Shown: positions 25,349-34,111 of the stretch, in pieces
Numbering within the stretch: position 1 is the stretch's first letter
Layout: every line of letters starts with the position of its first letter
Source: Pelomonas saccharophila_A
GTDB taxonomy: Bacteria > Pseudomonadota > Gammaproteobacteria > Burkholderiales > Burkholderiaceae_C
DNA: 64,000 nucleotides
Assembly (NCBI RefSeq): GCF_031458095.1
Contig: NZ_JAVDXU010000001.1
Coordinates: 1,426,001 to 1,490,000 of the forward strand
Reading direction: 5' to 3'
Notes under the pieces: generated by a model
The model's input: only the letters and a program-made list of their open reading frames with translations
Told to the model about the DNA's origin: nothing
Databases searched by the model: none
Translations under genes and position numbers: made by a program

Positions 25349-27159
25349 GGCGTCTGCTCGCCCTGCTGCTCGTGGCGGTACTGAGCGGCTGTGCGACACA
25401 AGCACCTCCGCAGGCTCCCGCGCCGCCAGCGCCTGACATCCCCGCCGATGCCCCGGCCGTCTACAACCTGGACATCCGCATCGACGGCGACAGCCGCGAC
25501 GCCGCCGCGCTGCGCACCCTGCTGTCCCAGAACCTGGACATCGCCCGCTACCGCGCCAGCGAGGCCGCCCTGAGCAAGGTCGAACTGGCCCGCCTCGCCG
25601 CGGCCGCACCGGCCCAGACCGAAAGCCTGCTGGAGACCGAAGGCTATTTCAATGCCAAGGCCGACGTCGACCGCGACCCGGCGGACGAGACCCGGCTGCT
25701 GCTGACCGTCAAGCCGGGGCCGCTGACGCGCGTCGGCCAGCTCGACCTCGAGTTCAATGAAGGCCTGGCCGAAGAGGAGGCCAAGCCCCTGCGCGAGATC
25801 CTGCGCGGCGCCTGGCCCCTGAAAAACGGGGCGGCCTTCACGCAGTCGCAATGGGCCGCCGGCAAAAGCGATGTGCTGCTGCGTGCCCGCAATGGCGGCT
25901 ACCCGCTGGCGCGCTGGGCCGAGACCGCCGCCCGCGTCGACCCCGAGACTCAGACGGCCGACCTCCACCTCGTGCTGGCCAGCGGCAACCGCGCCAAGCT
26001 GGGCGCCCTGCGCATCGAGGGGCTGAAGCGCCAGAGCCGGGATGCCGTCGAACGCCTGGCCGGCTTCGACAAGGGGGACGGCTACACCGAGCAGAAGCTG
26101 GCCGAGTTCCAGGAACGCCTGGCCAAGACCCAGCTCTTCGATGCGGTGCGCGTGCAGTTGATGCCCGAGGCCCCGGATGCCGATGGCCGCTTCCCCGTGC
26201 AGGTCACCGTCACCGAATCGGCCCTGCAGCAGGCCACGGTCGCCGTCGGCTATCACAGCAACACCGGCCAGAGCGTCAGCGTCGAGCATCTGCACCGCCG
26301 GCCCTTCGACTTGCCGGTGCGCGCCCGCACCAAGCTGCAGCTCAGCCGCGACCTGCGCGGCGCCGAACTCGAGCTGAGTTCCCATCCCCAGCCCGACCTG
26401 CACCGCAATCTCGCCTCCGTGCAGTTCGAGCAGGACCGCACCGGCGACACCCTCGCCACCAACCTCGGCGTGCGCCTGGGCCGCCTCTACGAATCCACGC
26501 GCGACGAGCGCCTGAGCTATGTGGAGCTGCTGCGCGCCCGCGAGACCGAAGGTGAGCAGGTCAACACCAACCTGGCCCTGTCCCTCAACCAGCAATGGAT
26601 ACGCCGCCGCCTGGACAGCACCCTGCTGCCCACCGACGGCCATCAGGCCCTGGCCCTGGTCGGCTTCGGCTATGCCAAGGGCGGCGGCACCGACGACAGC
26701 GGTCCCTTTGGCCGCATGCAGTTCAAGCTCGGCGTCTACAAACCTTTCGGCGGCTGGTTCGGCTCAGCGCGTGCCGAGGTCGCCCAGGTGGTGGCCAAGG
26801 AGCAGGTCGGCGTGCCCGAGAAGCTGCTCTTCCTGGCCGGCGGTGACGAGTCCGTGCGCGGCTATGCCTATCGCAGCCTCGGCCCGCAGAAGAACGGCCT
26901 GACCGTCGGCGGCCGCGTGCTGGCCACCGGCAGCCTGGAGATTGCGCATCCCATCATGCCCAGCTTCCCCAGCCTGTGGGGCGCCGTCTTCGTCGACGCC
27001 GGCAATGCCGCCTCGCGCTGGCAGGACTACCGCGCCGTCGTCGGCTACGGCGCCGGTGTGCGCTGGCGCAGCCCCGTCGGCCCACTGCGCGTGGACCTGG
27101 CGCGGGCACAGGAGACGGGCAAGTGGCGACTGCACTTTAGTGTGGGGATCACGCTATGA
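25345..27159 (+). CDS. tamA: TamA, outer-membrane translocation/assembly component
   Basis: This 604-residue BamA-superfamily protein has POTRA-like segments (about 40-250) and a C-terminal 16-strand barrel containing the GGDESVRGYAYRSLGP motif of lid loop 6. TamA works with TamB in moving lipids or outer-membrane proteins. The N-terminus is MRRLLALLLVAVLSGCATQ, which fits a lipoprotein signal with lipobox LSGC; this is unusual for an integral barrel and may be lipidated or simply cleaved by signal peptidase I. The start and stop both overlap neighbouring genes as ATGA. Confidence 0.92.
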   Translation: MRRLLALLLVAVLSGCATQAPPQAPAPPAPDIPADAPAVYNLDIRIDGDSRDAAALRTLLSQNLDIARYRASEAALSKVELARLAAAAPAQTESLLETEGYFNAKADVDRDPADETRLLLTVKPGPLTRVGQLDLEFNEGLAEEEAKPLREILRGAWPLKNGAAFTQSQWAAGKSDVLLRARNGGYPLARWAETAARVDPETQTADLHLVLASGNRAKLGALRIEGLKRQSRDAVERLAGFDKGDGYTEQKLAEFQERLAKTQLFDAVRVQLMPEAPDADGRFPVQVTVTESALQQATVAVGYHSNTGQSVSVEHLHRRPFDLPVRARTKLQLSRDLRGAELELSSHPQPDLHRNLASVQFEQDRTGDTLATNLGVRLGRLYESTRDERLSYVELLRARETEGEQVNTNLALSLNQQWIRRRLDSTLLPTDGHQALALVGFGYAKGGGTDDSGPFGRMQFKLGVYKPFGGWFGSARAEVAQVVAKEQVGVPEKLLFLAGGDESVRGYAYRSLGPQKNGLTVGGRVLATGSLEIAHPIMPSFPSLWGAVFVDAGNAASRWQDYRAVVGYGAGVRWRSPVGPLRVDLARAQETGKWRLHFSVGITL

Positions 27160-30100
27160 GGCGATCCCTGCGCGTACTGCGCGCCTTGCTGATCGCGCTG
27201 GCTTTGGTGCTGCTGCTGGTCGCCGGCTTCATCGCCTGGCTGTTGCACAGACCCGCCGGCGGCGCTTGGCTGATGGCCCATCTGCCCGGAGTGCAGATCG
27301 AGGCGCCCGAGGGTTCGCTGATGGGCGAGTTCAGCGCCCGCCGCCTCATCATCACCTGGACCGGTGGCTCGGCCGAACTGCGCGGCCTGCACTGGAAGGG
27401 CCTGGGCCTGACCGCCAGCGATGGCCTGCTGCTAGCGCAGGAACTGGTGGTCGACGAGGTCGTCATCCGCAGCCAGGCCAGCGACAAGCCCATCGCCCTC
27501 CCGCCGGACCTGACCCTGCCGCTGGGCGTGCACATCGCCAGCCTGCGCGTCGCCAAGCTCAGCTGGGCGCCCGACCAAGCACCGCTGCTCGGCCTGGATG
27601 GCCAGCTCAACCTGCCGCGCCGCGGCACCCACCACATCCAGCTCAAGGCCGCGCGCTGGCAGCACCTGACGCTGGCCGGCGAAGCCAAGATCGCAAGCGC
27701 CGCCCCGCTGCAGACCGATGCGACGCTGCGCGTGCAGCAGACCGAGGCAACCGACCTGCCCTGGACGGCAATAGCCGCCGTGACCGGGCCGCTGGCCAAA
27801 CTCAAGGCCAAGGCCGAACTGGAAGCCGCCCACCAGACGCTGAAGGCCGACGGCGAGGTGCAGCCTTTTGCGCCCTGGCCCGTCAATGCCCTGCAACTGA
27901 AGGCCGACAAGCTCGACCTCGCCGCCCTCGCGCCCGGCCTGCCGCGCACGGCCCTGAGTGGCGAGGCCCAGCTCAAGGCCCCGGCCCGCGACGCCGAGGC
28001 CACGCTGCAGGCCGACCTGAGTAACGCCAGCGCCGGCCGCTGGGACCAGGGCGCCCTGCCCGTGCGTCGCCTCGTCATCGCCCTGGCCGGCCGCCCTGAC
28101 CAGCTGGCCAGCCTGCGCCTGACCGCCCTGGACGCCGAACTGCCCGGTGGAGGCCGCGTGCAAGGCAAGGGCCAGCGCGAGGCCGACGGCCGCTGGCAGC
28201 TCGAGGCCCGCGTGCAAGGCCTGCGCCCCGAGGCCCTGGACGCGCGCGCCACGCCGGCGCGCCTGGACGGCCCGCTCACGCTCGCCGGCAGCAAGGGCGG
28301 CCCCTTGAACGTCAGGCTGGATCTCAGCGGCACGATCGAAAACCGCCCGCTGCGCCTGAAGGCCCAGCTTCAAGGCGAAGGCACGAAGTGGCGAATCGAG
28401 GATGCCCGCCTGGCCAGCGGTGACGCCACGCTGCAAGCCAGCGGCCGCGTCGATACCGCAGGAGCTGCCCAGTTCAAGGCCCAGCTGCGCCAGTTCGACC
28501 CGCATCTGCTGTGGCGCGGTGCGCCCGGTACCGCCTGGGCCCGTCTGCCCGGCCCGACGCGGATCAATGCCGAGGCCGATGTGGATGTGCGCGGCAAGGG
28601 CCTGGCCACGCTCAGCGGCACCGCCTATGTCCGGCTGCTGCCCGGCCAGTTCGCCGGCCTGCCGCTGGAAGGCCGCGTCAAGCTGCAGCGCGAACGCACG
28701 GCCGACGCGGCGGCCTTCGACATCGACGGGCGCCTGGGCAACAACCGTGTGCAGACCAGCGGCCAGGCCCGGCCCGAGGCCGTCACCGGCACCGCAAGCC
28801 TGAAGGCGGCATCACTGGCCGAGCTGAATCCACTGCTGGCCCTGTTCGAGCAGCAGCCCATTGCCGGCCAGGGCGAGGCCGAAGGCAGCTACCAGTTGGT
28901 GCGTGGCGCCAAGGGCTGGCAGGCCGGCGGCAGTGGGCGGCTGTCGCTGGCCTCCGCCAAGGCCCTGGGCACCAGCATCGCCAGCCTGAAGGCACGCTGG
29001 GAACTGCCGCTGCCCGGCGCCGATGGCGACGGCCCGGTCGCGCTGAACCTCGACATCGGCCAGCTGCGCGACCCGCTGGCCCAGCTCAGCAGCGCCAGGA
29101 TCGATCTGCAGGGCCGGCGCAGCGCCCACGACGTCAAGGCCGCGGTCAGCGGCAAGATCACGCGTGAAGCGCAAGACCTGGCTCTGAACGCCAGAGTCCA
29201 GGCCCGCGGCCGCTGGGACGGCCAGGCCTGGAGCGGCCGCGTCGCGCGCATCGACATCGGCCCGCTGCGCCCCAACACGCCGCCGCTGCTGGCGGCCCAG
29301 GACATCAGCCTGCGCTGGTCCAGCGACGGCCCGCGCCTGCAGGCCGAGCCCGGTCGCGCCGAGGTGGGCGGCGCCTTCATCCGCTGGCAGACCCTGAGCT
29401 GGACCGGTGGCGAGCACCCTGAAGCCCGTGCCGAGCTGCAGCTGGAGGACGTGGCTGCCGCGCCGCTGATGGCGCGCTGGCAGCCCGATTTCGGCTGGGG
29501 CGGCGATCTGCGCGTGACCGGCCATGCTTCGCTGCTGCTGAACGACAGGCTGACCGCCGAGCTGCTCATCGAACGCCAGAGCGGCGACCTGCGCGTGACC
29601 GACGAGTTCGGCCAGCGGGCACTCGGACTGACCGACCTGCGCCTGGCCGTCAACGTGAAGGACGGCATCTGGCAGTTTGCCCAGGGCATTGCCGGCAGCG
29701 AACTCGGCAGCCTGGGCGGCGCGCTGACGCTGCGGCCGGCCGGGCTCTGGCCCGATGCGCAGACGCCGGTGCAGGGCGTACTGCAGGCCAATGTCGCCAA
29801 CCTCGCCACCTGGGGCAGTTGGGTACCGGCCGGCTGGCGCCTGGGTGGCCGCGCCGCCGCGACGGTGCAGTTGAGCGGACGCCTGGGCTCGCCCGACCTG
29901 ACCGGCCGTGCCGAAGGCGAGAACCTGGCCCTGCGCCACCTGCTGTTCGGCGTTGATGTCACCGAGGGCCGTTTCACGCTGGACTTCAAGGGCCAGCATG
30001 CCGAACTGTCCAAGCTCGAAGCCCGCGGCGGCGACGGCTGGCTGCGCGCCAGCGGCAAGGCCGAGCTGGGCGCCGAGCCCAAGGCCCATATCGAGATGAC

Positions 30101-31037
30101 GGCCGACAAGCTGCGCGTGCTGTCGCGGGTGGACCGCCGCCTCGTCGCCAGCGGCCAGGCCACGCTGGACCTCGATGCCAAGGGGCTCAAGCTCGACGGC
30201 AAGCTGCGCGCCGACGAAGGCCTGTTCGACTTCAGCCGTGGCGACGCCCCGGCCCTGGCCGATGACGTCACCGTGCTGCGCGGCCAGCGCGATGCCGCGC
30301 CCACTGCGCCACCGGCGCCCAAGGCGGCACGCAACAGCATCGTCAACGTCGCCATCGACTTCGGCCGCGACTTCAAGGTGCGCGGCCGGGGCCTGGCCAC
30401 GACGCTGCGCGGCCAGTTGCAGGTCAGCCAGAACAACGGCCCGCTGCGCGTGACCGGCAAGCTGGACGCCGACAGCGGCCAGTACGCGGCCTATGGCCAG
30501 AAGCTGGACATCGAGCGCGGCGACATCAGCTTCACCGGCGCCTACGACAACCCCTCGCTGGACCTGCTGGCCGTGCGCCCCAACCTCGACGTGCGCGTTG
30601 GTGTCTACGTTGGCGGCACCGCGCTGGCGCCGCGCGTCAGCCTCTACTCCTCGCCCGAGATGAGCGACACCGACAAGCTCTCCTGGCTGTTGCTGGGCCG
30701 CGGCCCCGACGGCCTGGGCCGCACCGACACGGCCCTGCTGCAACGCGCTGCACTCGCCCTGCTCAGCGGCGAGGGCGAGGGGCCGACGGGCAAGGTGCTG
30801 CGCAACCTGGGCCTGGACGAGCTCTCGCTGTCGCAGAGCGACGACGACACCAAGGCCACCATCGTGCGCCTGGGCAAGCAGATCTCGCGGCGCTGGTATG
30901 TCGGCTACGAGCGCGGGCTGAACGCGACCACGGGCTCCTGGCAACTGATCTATCGCATCGCGCAGCGTTTCACTCTGCGCGCCCAGGGCGGCGAGGACAA
31001 CGCCCTGGATCTGATCTGGCAATGGAAATGGGACTGA
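27156..31037 (+). CDS. tamB: TamB, translocation/assembly module inner-membrane protein
   Basis: This 1293-residue protein has one N-terminal membrane span (about 8-32), a very long beta-rich AsmA/TamB-like periplasmic domain and a C-terminal DUF490 region (about 950-1293, containing YGQKLDIERGDISFTGAYDNPSLDLLAVRPN). Such proteins bridge the periplasm as a hydrophobic groove for phospholipid transport. The start overlaps the tamA stop as ATGA. It is the last gene in the VWA-tamA-tamB unit, and two hairpins follow. Confidence 0.93.
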   Translation: MRRSLRVLRALLIALALVLLLVAGFIAWLLHRPAGGAWLMAHLPGVQIEAPEGSLMGEFSARRLIITWTGGSAELRGLHWKGLGLTASDGLLLAQELVVDEVVIRSQASDKPIALPPDLTLPLGVHIASLRVAKLSWAPDQAPLLGLDGQLNLPRRGTHHIQLKAARWQHLTLAGEAKIASAAPLQTDATLRVQQTEATDLPWTAIAAVTGPLAKLKAKAELEAAHQTLKADGEVQPFAPWPVNALQLKADKLDLAALAPGLPRTALSGEAQLKAPARDAEATLQADLSNASAGRWDQGALPVRRLVIALAGRPDQLASLRLTALDAELPGGGRVQGKGQREADGRWQLEARVQGLRPEALDARATPARLDGPLTLAGSKGGPLNVRLDLSGTIENRPLRLKAQLQGEGTKWRIEDARLASGDATLQASGRVDTAGAAQFKAQLRQFDPHLLWRGAPGTAWARLPGPTRINAEADVDVRGKGLATLSGTAYVRLLPGQFAGLPLEGRVKLQRERTADAAAFDIDGRLGNNRVQTSGQARPEAVTGTASLKAASLAELNPLLALFEQQPIAGQGEAEGSYQLVRGAKGWQAGGSGRLSLASAKALGTSIASLKARWELPLPGADGDGPVALNLDIGQLRDPLAQLSSARIDLQGRRSAHDVKAAVSGKITREAQDLALNARVQARGRWDGQAWSGRVARIDIGPLRPNTPPLLAAQDISLRWSSDGPRLQAEPGRAEVGGAFIRWQTLSWTGGEHPEARAELQLEDVAAAPLMARWQPDFGWGGDLRVTGHASLLLNDRLTAELLIERQSGDLRVTDEFGQRALGLTDLRLAVNVKDGIWQFAQGIAGSELGSLGGALTLRPAGLWPDAQTPVQGVLQANVANLATWGSWVPAGWRLGGRAAATVQLSGRLGSPDLTGRAEGENLALRHLLFGVDVTEGRFTLDFKGQHAELSKLEARGGDGWLRASGKAELGAEPKAHIEMTADKLRVLSRVDRRLVASGQATLDLDAKGLKLDGKLRADEGLFDFSRGDAPALADDVTVLRGQRDAAPTAPPAPKAARNSIVNVAIDFGRDFKVRGRGLATTLRGQLQVSQNNGPLRVTGKLDADSGQYAAYGQKLDIERGDISFTGAYDNPSLDLLAVRPNLDVRVGVYVGGTALAPRVSLYSSPEMSDTDKLSWLLLGRGPDGLGRTDTALLQRAALALLSGEGEGPTGKVLRNLGLDELSLSQSDDDTKATIVRLGKQISRRWYVGYERGLNATTGSWQLIYRIAQRFTLRAQGGEDNALDLIWQWKWD

Positions 31038-31108
31038 GGCAGGACCGAGAACAGGCCCTGCGGCCTGTTCGACGCCTGCCGAAGAACATCCGGCATGCTT
31101 GCCGGATG
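31038..31108 (+). terminator. Two hairpins after tamB
   Basis: The first hairpin spans 31038-31080 with an inner nine-bp perfect stem (31049-31057 with 31062-31070) and an outer GGCAGG/CCTGCC clamp. The second is an eight-bp stem, 31087-31094 with 31101-31108. Neither has a T-tract, so intrinsic termination is only possible, not certain. Confidence 0.45.
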
Positions 31109-31308
31109 GCATGAATGGCACCCCTCAGCCTGCGCTGTAAGACAACGCCGCATCGAAGCTCGCGTTACATCCGCCAACCGCCAGCGCCTTCCTACAAAGC
31201 GATGCGATGGCACGCCCCTTCGCCATCCCGGCCTGCCTACACATCTGGAACCTCATCGAGACCAAAGTTGTCTCATCAACCCCGCGTTGATTCCGAAGGA
31301 GGTTCACG

Positions 31309-31611
31309 ATGACCCAAATTCAACTCCCCACGGCGACGGCGCCCACGGCGCTGCCGGTTCCGCAGTCCGCATCCAAGACGTCGCTCGCCGACGCACTGCC
31401 GACCGACGCCGAACCCACGCATCTGCTGCATTTCGAGCCCCTGGCCTACCAGGGCGCGGGCCTCGACATTCCCTGCGACCCGCAGGGCCGCGTCGGCCTG
31501 GACGCCCTTGGCGACAAGCTGCGCAACGACTACTTCTTTGCGCGCGCGCTGATAGGCCGCCTGTTCGACAAACCCACCGTCAAGCAGGCCATGCCGATGA
31601 TGCACGCCTGA
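31309..31611 (+). CDS. Small protein, unknown
   Basis: This 100-residue protein has an unusually strong ribosome-binding site (AAGGAGGT, about six bases before the ATG), so it is likely expressed well. The N-terminal third is Ala/Pro/Thr-rich and low in complexity; the rest (THLLHFEPLAYQGAGLDIPC, KLRNDYFFARALIGRLF) looks folded. No signal peptide or membrane span is seen. I recognise no family. Confidence 0.75.
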   Translation: MTQIQLPTATAPTALPVPQSASKTSLADALPTDAEPTHLLHFEPLAYQGAGLDIPCDPQGRVGLDALGDKLRNDYFFARALIGRLFDKPTVKQAMPMMHA

Positions 31612-31689
31612 GCGATCAGGCGCCGTCCTACAGCCGCGCCCTGGCCTGCCCGACAACGGGCAGCCGGGCCTTCCGCGAGGATTCCGGTC

Positions 31690-32013
31690 ATGTTTTCAGA
31701 TTCCCTTTCCCCGGCGACCGTGCCTCATCTGCCGGTCGCGGCCGACCTTGTCGATGCCGATCTCGACGTGTCGCTGAGCACGCCGTCCACCCTGGTCGTC
31801 CATGCCAGCCTGGAATTGCAATCCCACGAAGCCATGGACCTGGCCCTGGTCATTCCCCGCTCGCGCTGCAGTGGCGAGCGGCCCCGTGTGGCAGCCCTGC
31901 TGGACGCCATGCAGGCGGCCGTGGCCCGTGCCACGCGGGGCGGCACACTGCACCAGCCCCGCCGGGTGCTGACCAGCGTGGCCGGCCAGCCCCATTTGGT
32001 GGCGCAGTTCTGA
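31690..32013 (+). CDS. Small protein, unknown
   Basis: This 107-residue protein has a ribosome-binding site (GAGGA, about 11 bases upstream) and codon use like its neighbours. It has no signal peptide and no membrane span. It contains VVHASLELQSHEAMDLALVIP and a C-terminal basic segment. I recognise no family. It follows the 100-residue gene after 78 bases and may be co-transcribed. An antisense ORF over it has poor codon use and is rejected. Confidence 0.6.
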   Translation: MFSDSLSPATVPHLPVAADLVDADLDVSLSTPSTLVVHASLELQSHEAMDLALVIPRSRCSGERPRVAALLDAMQAAVARATRGGTLHQPRRVLTSVAGQPHLVAQF

Positions 32014-32018
32014 AGCGC

Positions 32019-32366
32019 CTATTTCGAGCGCCCGTCGTACTCGGTGATGGGTACGGCCTTCAGCTCGATGTCCTCCAGACAGCGGAGATTGATCGCCGCC
32101 ATCGCCGAGCCGTCCGGCCCCTTGCCCTCGCCATAGGGGTGCATGCCGCAGGTCGGGCAGAAGCGGTGCCGGATGACATGCTGGTTGAAGGTGTAGCTGC
32201 TGGCGTCCTCTTCCGGCGTCAGCAGCCTCAGCGCGCCACGCGGCACGAACCAGAGCAACGAGCCCTTGCGCTGGCAGATCGAGCAGTTGCAGGACAGGGC
32301 CGAGGCCGGCTCGCCCTCGACCTCGAACTTGATGCGGCCGCAGTGGCAGCTTCCGTGATGGCTCAT
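32019..32366 (-). CDS. GFA family protein (zinc, Mss4-like fold)
   Basis: This 115-residue protein belongs to the glutathione-dependent formaldehyde-activating (GFA) family. The zinc-binding Cys pattern is kept: CHCG near the N-terminus, CNCSIC around residue 26-31 and CPTC near 70-74. Members bind zinc; true GFA activity has been assigned to few of them. The ATG at 32366 follows the SRPBCC stop by one base. It is the last gene of an ArsR-SRPBCC-GFA operon. Confidence 0.9.
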   Translation of the reverse strand: MSHHGSCHCGRIKFEVEGEPASALSCNCSICQRKGSLLWFVPRGALRLLTPEEDASSYTFNQHVIRHRFCPTCGMHPYGEGKGPDGSAMAAINLRCLEDIELKAVPITEYDGRSK

Positions 32367-32367
32367 G

Positions 32368-32829
32368 TCAGGCTTCCTGGATCTGAGGTTGAAGAAAGGC
32401 GTCGAGTTGAGCGAAGGCCGGCTGCCAGCCGCGCTCATGATTGGCGCGCGCCTGATCGTCGAAGAAGCGGTCGTGCACGAACAGCAGCGCCGTGCCGCCG
32501 TCTCGCGCGATGAAGTCGATGCTGATGCGCGAAACGCGCTCCGGCGTGCTGCGCCAGGCCCAGCTGAAGACGAGACGGCGCTGGGGCAGCACCTCGAGGT
32601 ATTCGCCCGAGACGTCATGGCGCTCGCCATCGGGCAGCTGCGACACGATGCGATAGCGGCCACCGACGCGAAGATCGATCTCGGCCTCGGTGCTGACACC
32701 CGGCCGGCCGCCCATGAACCAGCTGCTCAGGGCTTGCGGCTCGGTCCACGCCCGCCAGACTTTTTCGGGGCCGACGGGGTAGTGGCGTTCGATGCGGACC
32801 TGGGCGGCCGCTTGCTGTTCGTCGTGCAT
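32368..32829 (-). CDS. SRPBCC (AHSA1-like) family protein
   Basis: This 153-residue protein has the AHSA1/START-like fold: VRIERHYPVGPEKVWRAWTEPQALSSWF at the N-terminus, GGRYRIV, and WAWRS and FIARDGGTALLFVHDRF later. Such proteins bind hydrophobic ligands in a central cavity and are often encoded next to an ArsR regulator, as here. The ATG at 32829 has AAGGAG about 11 bases upstream. Its first 103 bases overlap, in another frame, the 3' end of the ArsR gene. The ligand is unknown. Confidence 0.9.
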   Translation of the reverse strand: MHDEQQAAAQVRIERHYPVGPEKVWRAWTEPQALSSWFMGGRPGVSTEAEIDLRVGGRYRIVSQLPDGERHDVSGEYLEVLPQRRLVFSWAWRSTPERVSRISIDFIARDGGTALLFVHDRFFDDQARANHERGWQPAFAQLDAFLQPQIQEA

Positions 32830-33167
32830 GAGGGGGTTTGCTCCTTTTGATAGAGATAGCGGCCGAGCGCGCCGAGTTGCTCGCCCCAGAATCGCTCGTA
32901 GCGCGACACCCAGGCCGCAGCGGCCTGCAGGGGCGCCGCATCGAGTTCGCAGCGCACGACCCGCCCTTCCTTGGCCCGCGCGATGAGGCCGGCGGCCTCC
33001 AGTACCGCGAGATGCTTCATGAAACCCGGCAGCGACATGCCGTGCGGCTCGGCCAGTTCGCTGACCGTCGCGCCACCGCCGTCGAGCTGCTCCAACACGC
33101 GCCGCCGCGTCGCGTCGGACAGCGCGGCAAACACGAGATCGAGTTGGGCATCCGTTTCGTTAACCAT
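32727..33167 (-). CDS. ArsR-type winged-helix regulator
   Basis: This 146-residue protein has an ArsR/SmtB-like winged helix (about 8-90): LVFAALSDATRRRVLEQLDGGGATVSELAEPHGMSLPGFMKHLAVLEAAGLIARAKEGRVV. The typical metal-binding Cys pair is absent, as in the group that controls SRPBCC genes. The last 35 residues (QTPSCTTNSKRPPRSAS and on) overlap the SRPBCC start in another frame and are Ser/Pro-rich without resemblance to the family. They are either a real extension or follow a frameshift. The start codon lies inside a dyad (33162-33173) and has no ribosome-binding site. Confidence 0.88.
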   Translation of the reverse strand: MVNETDAQLDLVFAALSDATRRRVLEQLDGGGATVSELAEPHGMSLPGFMKHLAVLEAAGLIARAKEGRVVRCELDAAPLQAAAAWVSRYERFWGEQLGALGRYLYQKEQTPSCTTNSKRPPRSASNATTPSAPKKSGGRGPSRKP

Positions 33168-33173
33168 TTGGTT
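33162..33173. promoter_or_regulatory. Probable ArsR operator overlapping the start codon
   Basis: The dyad AACCA-TT-TGGTT spans the ATG of the ArsR gene at 33165-33167 and has near-matching flanks. TACTAA-like sequence just upstream could be a -10. Autorepression by blocking transcription start is inferred. Confidence 0.6.
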
Positions 33174-33260
33174 TAGTATTCATGCCAGGCTCGCCCGTTG
33201 TCAAGCGTCCCCATGCGAGAATCCGCGCCGCTCGTCAGGCGTGACCACGCCGAGCAGGCT

Positions 33261-33335
33261 CTCTCCGTAGTTCAATGGATAGAACGGCCGCCTCCTAAGC
33301 GGCAGATACAGGTTCGATTCCTGTCGGAGGGACCA
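33261..33335 (+). tRNA. tRNA-Arg(CCU)
   Basis: The cloverleaf is complete: acceptor CTCTCCG with CGGAGGG (one GU pair), anticodon stem GCCGC/GCGGC with loop CTCCTAA (anticodon CCT, 33294-33296), T arm ACAGG-TTCGATT-CCTGT, and an encoded CCA at 33333-33335. It reads AGG codons. Confidence 0.95.
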
Positions 33336-33352
33336 CCAGCAATCCCGGCATC

Positions 33353-33568
33353 TCACGGCAAACCAGGCAACGCCCTGAAGCGCTCCGAGCGCCCCTGCTC
33401 CAGCCGCCGCAGCCGCCTTTCCAGATCGGCGAGATCCCGGGCTTCGCAGAGGAAGGCCTCATCGTCATCCCGCATGAACCTGCCCAACAGGCCAGGCAGC
33501 CAGGTGCGCAAGCGCAGCGCCAGGCCGGTGACGGCAGATCGTGAGGTCCAGGTGGCGGTGGCGTGCAT
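33353..33568 (-). CDS. Small DUF3563-like protein
   Basis: This 71-residue protein ends EAFLCEARDLADLERRLRRLEQ, which matches the pattern of DUF3563-type small proteins. No membrane segment or signal is present. The ATG at 33568 is chosen because the sequence before it looks non-conserved; a longer version from 33685 is possible. The ribosome-binding site is weak. The stop lies 18 bases past tRNA-Arg, facing it. Confidence 0.6.
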   Translation of the reverse strand: MHATATWTSRSAVTGLALRLRTWLPGLLGRFMRDDDEAFLCEARDLADLERRLRRLEQGRSERFRALPGLP

Positions 33569-33714
33569 GGCGGGCTGTTCGTGGAGCTCGGGAAGCGATG
33601 AGCCACGATAGGCAGCACCCATGCCATCGCAAAGACACAACCGGGTCGCAGATTCGCTCGCCTGTATCAGCGGCGGCGCAGGCACAGCCAGATGCCTCGG
33701 CAGGCAGCCGGCAC

Positions 33715-34074
33715 CTACTCGCCGGCCGGTTCGAGAAAGCAGCGGCTATAGCTCTTGAAGGGTGGGACCGCGAAGCGTCTGTTGGCCTCCATGCCTTCGG
33801 GGTCGGTCGCCACGTTTTCGCGGTAGCGGCGGTAGGCGTCGTCGTCAGGGAAGGCGAACAGGGCGACTGCCTCGTTCGCGGGGCCGCTGCTGCCCAGGCC
33901 GGCAAAGCTCATGGGCGACCCCGCCGGCGCCGCGCGCGGCATGAAGAACCCATGGTGGACGCCTCCATGCCGGCGAATCAGGCGGATCCAGGTAAGGGCG
34001 TAGTCCGCGAACTCATCCAAGCGGTCGGGATCGAGTTCGTAGCGGACTTCGCAAACGAGCTTGTAGTGGCGCAT
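33715..34074 (-). CDS. NIPSNAP-like family protein
   Basis: This protein of about 119 residues has a dimeric alpha/beta-barrel type pattern: YKLVCEVRYELDPDRLDEFADYALTWIRLIRRHGG, then ALFAFPDDDAYRRYRENVATDPEG. It resembles NIPSNAP-family proteins of unknown enzymatic role. ATG 34074 is preferred to 34083 because the homology starts there. It is a single-gene unit. Confidence 0.75.
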   Translation of the reverse strand: MRHYKLVCEVRYELDPDRLDEFADYALTWIRLIRRHGGVHHGFFMPRAAPAGSPMSFAGLGSSGPANEAVALFAFPDDDAYRRYRENVATDPEGMEANRRFAVPPFKSYSRCFLEPAGE

Positions 34075-34111
34075 GGCGCCCAAGTGTCCCTGACGATGCC
34101 TTGGGGCCGGC

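Noticed and set aside
28812..31121. Minus-strand ORF of 769 codons opposite tamB
   Set aside because: Same artefact; low-complexity Gly/Ala/Gln-rich translation, no ribosome-binding site and no domain.
33261..33335. tRNA-Arg(CCU) as an integration site of a mobile element
   Set aside because: No integrase and no repeated tRNA 3' end was found in the window.
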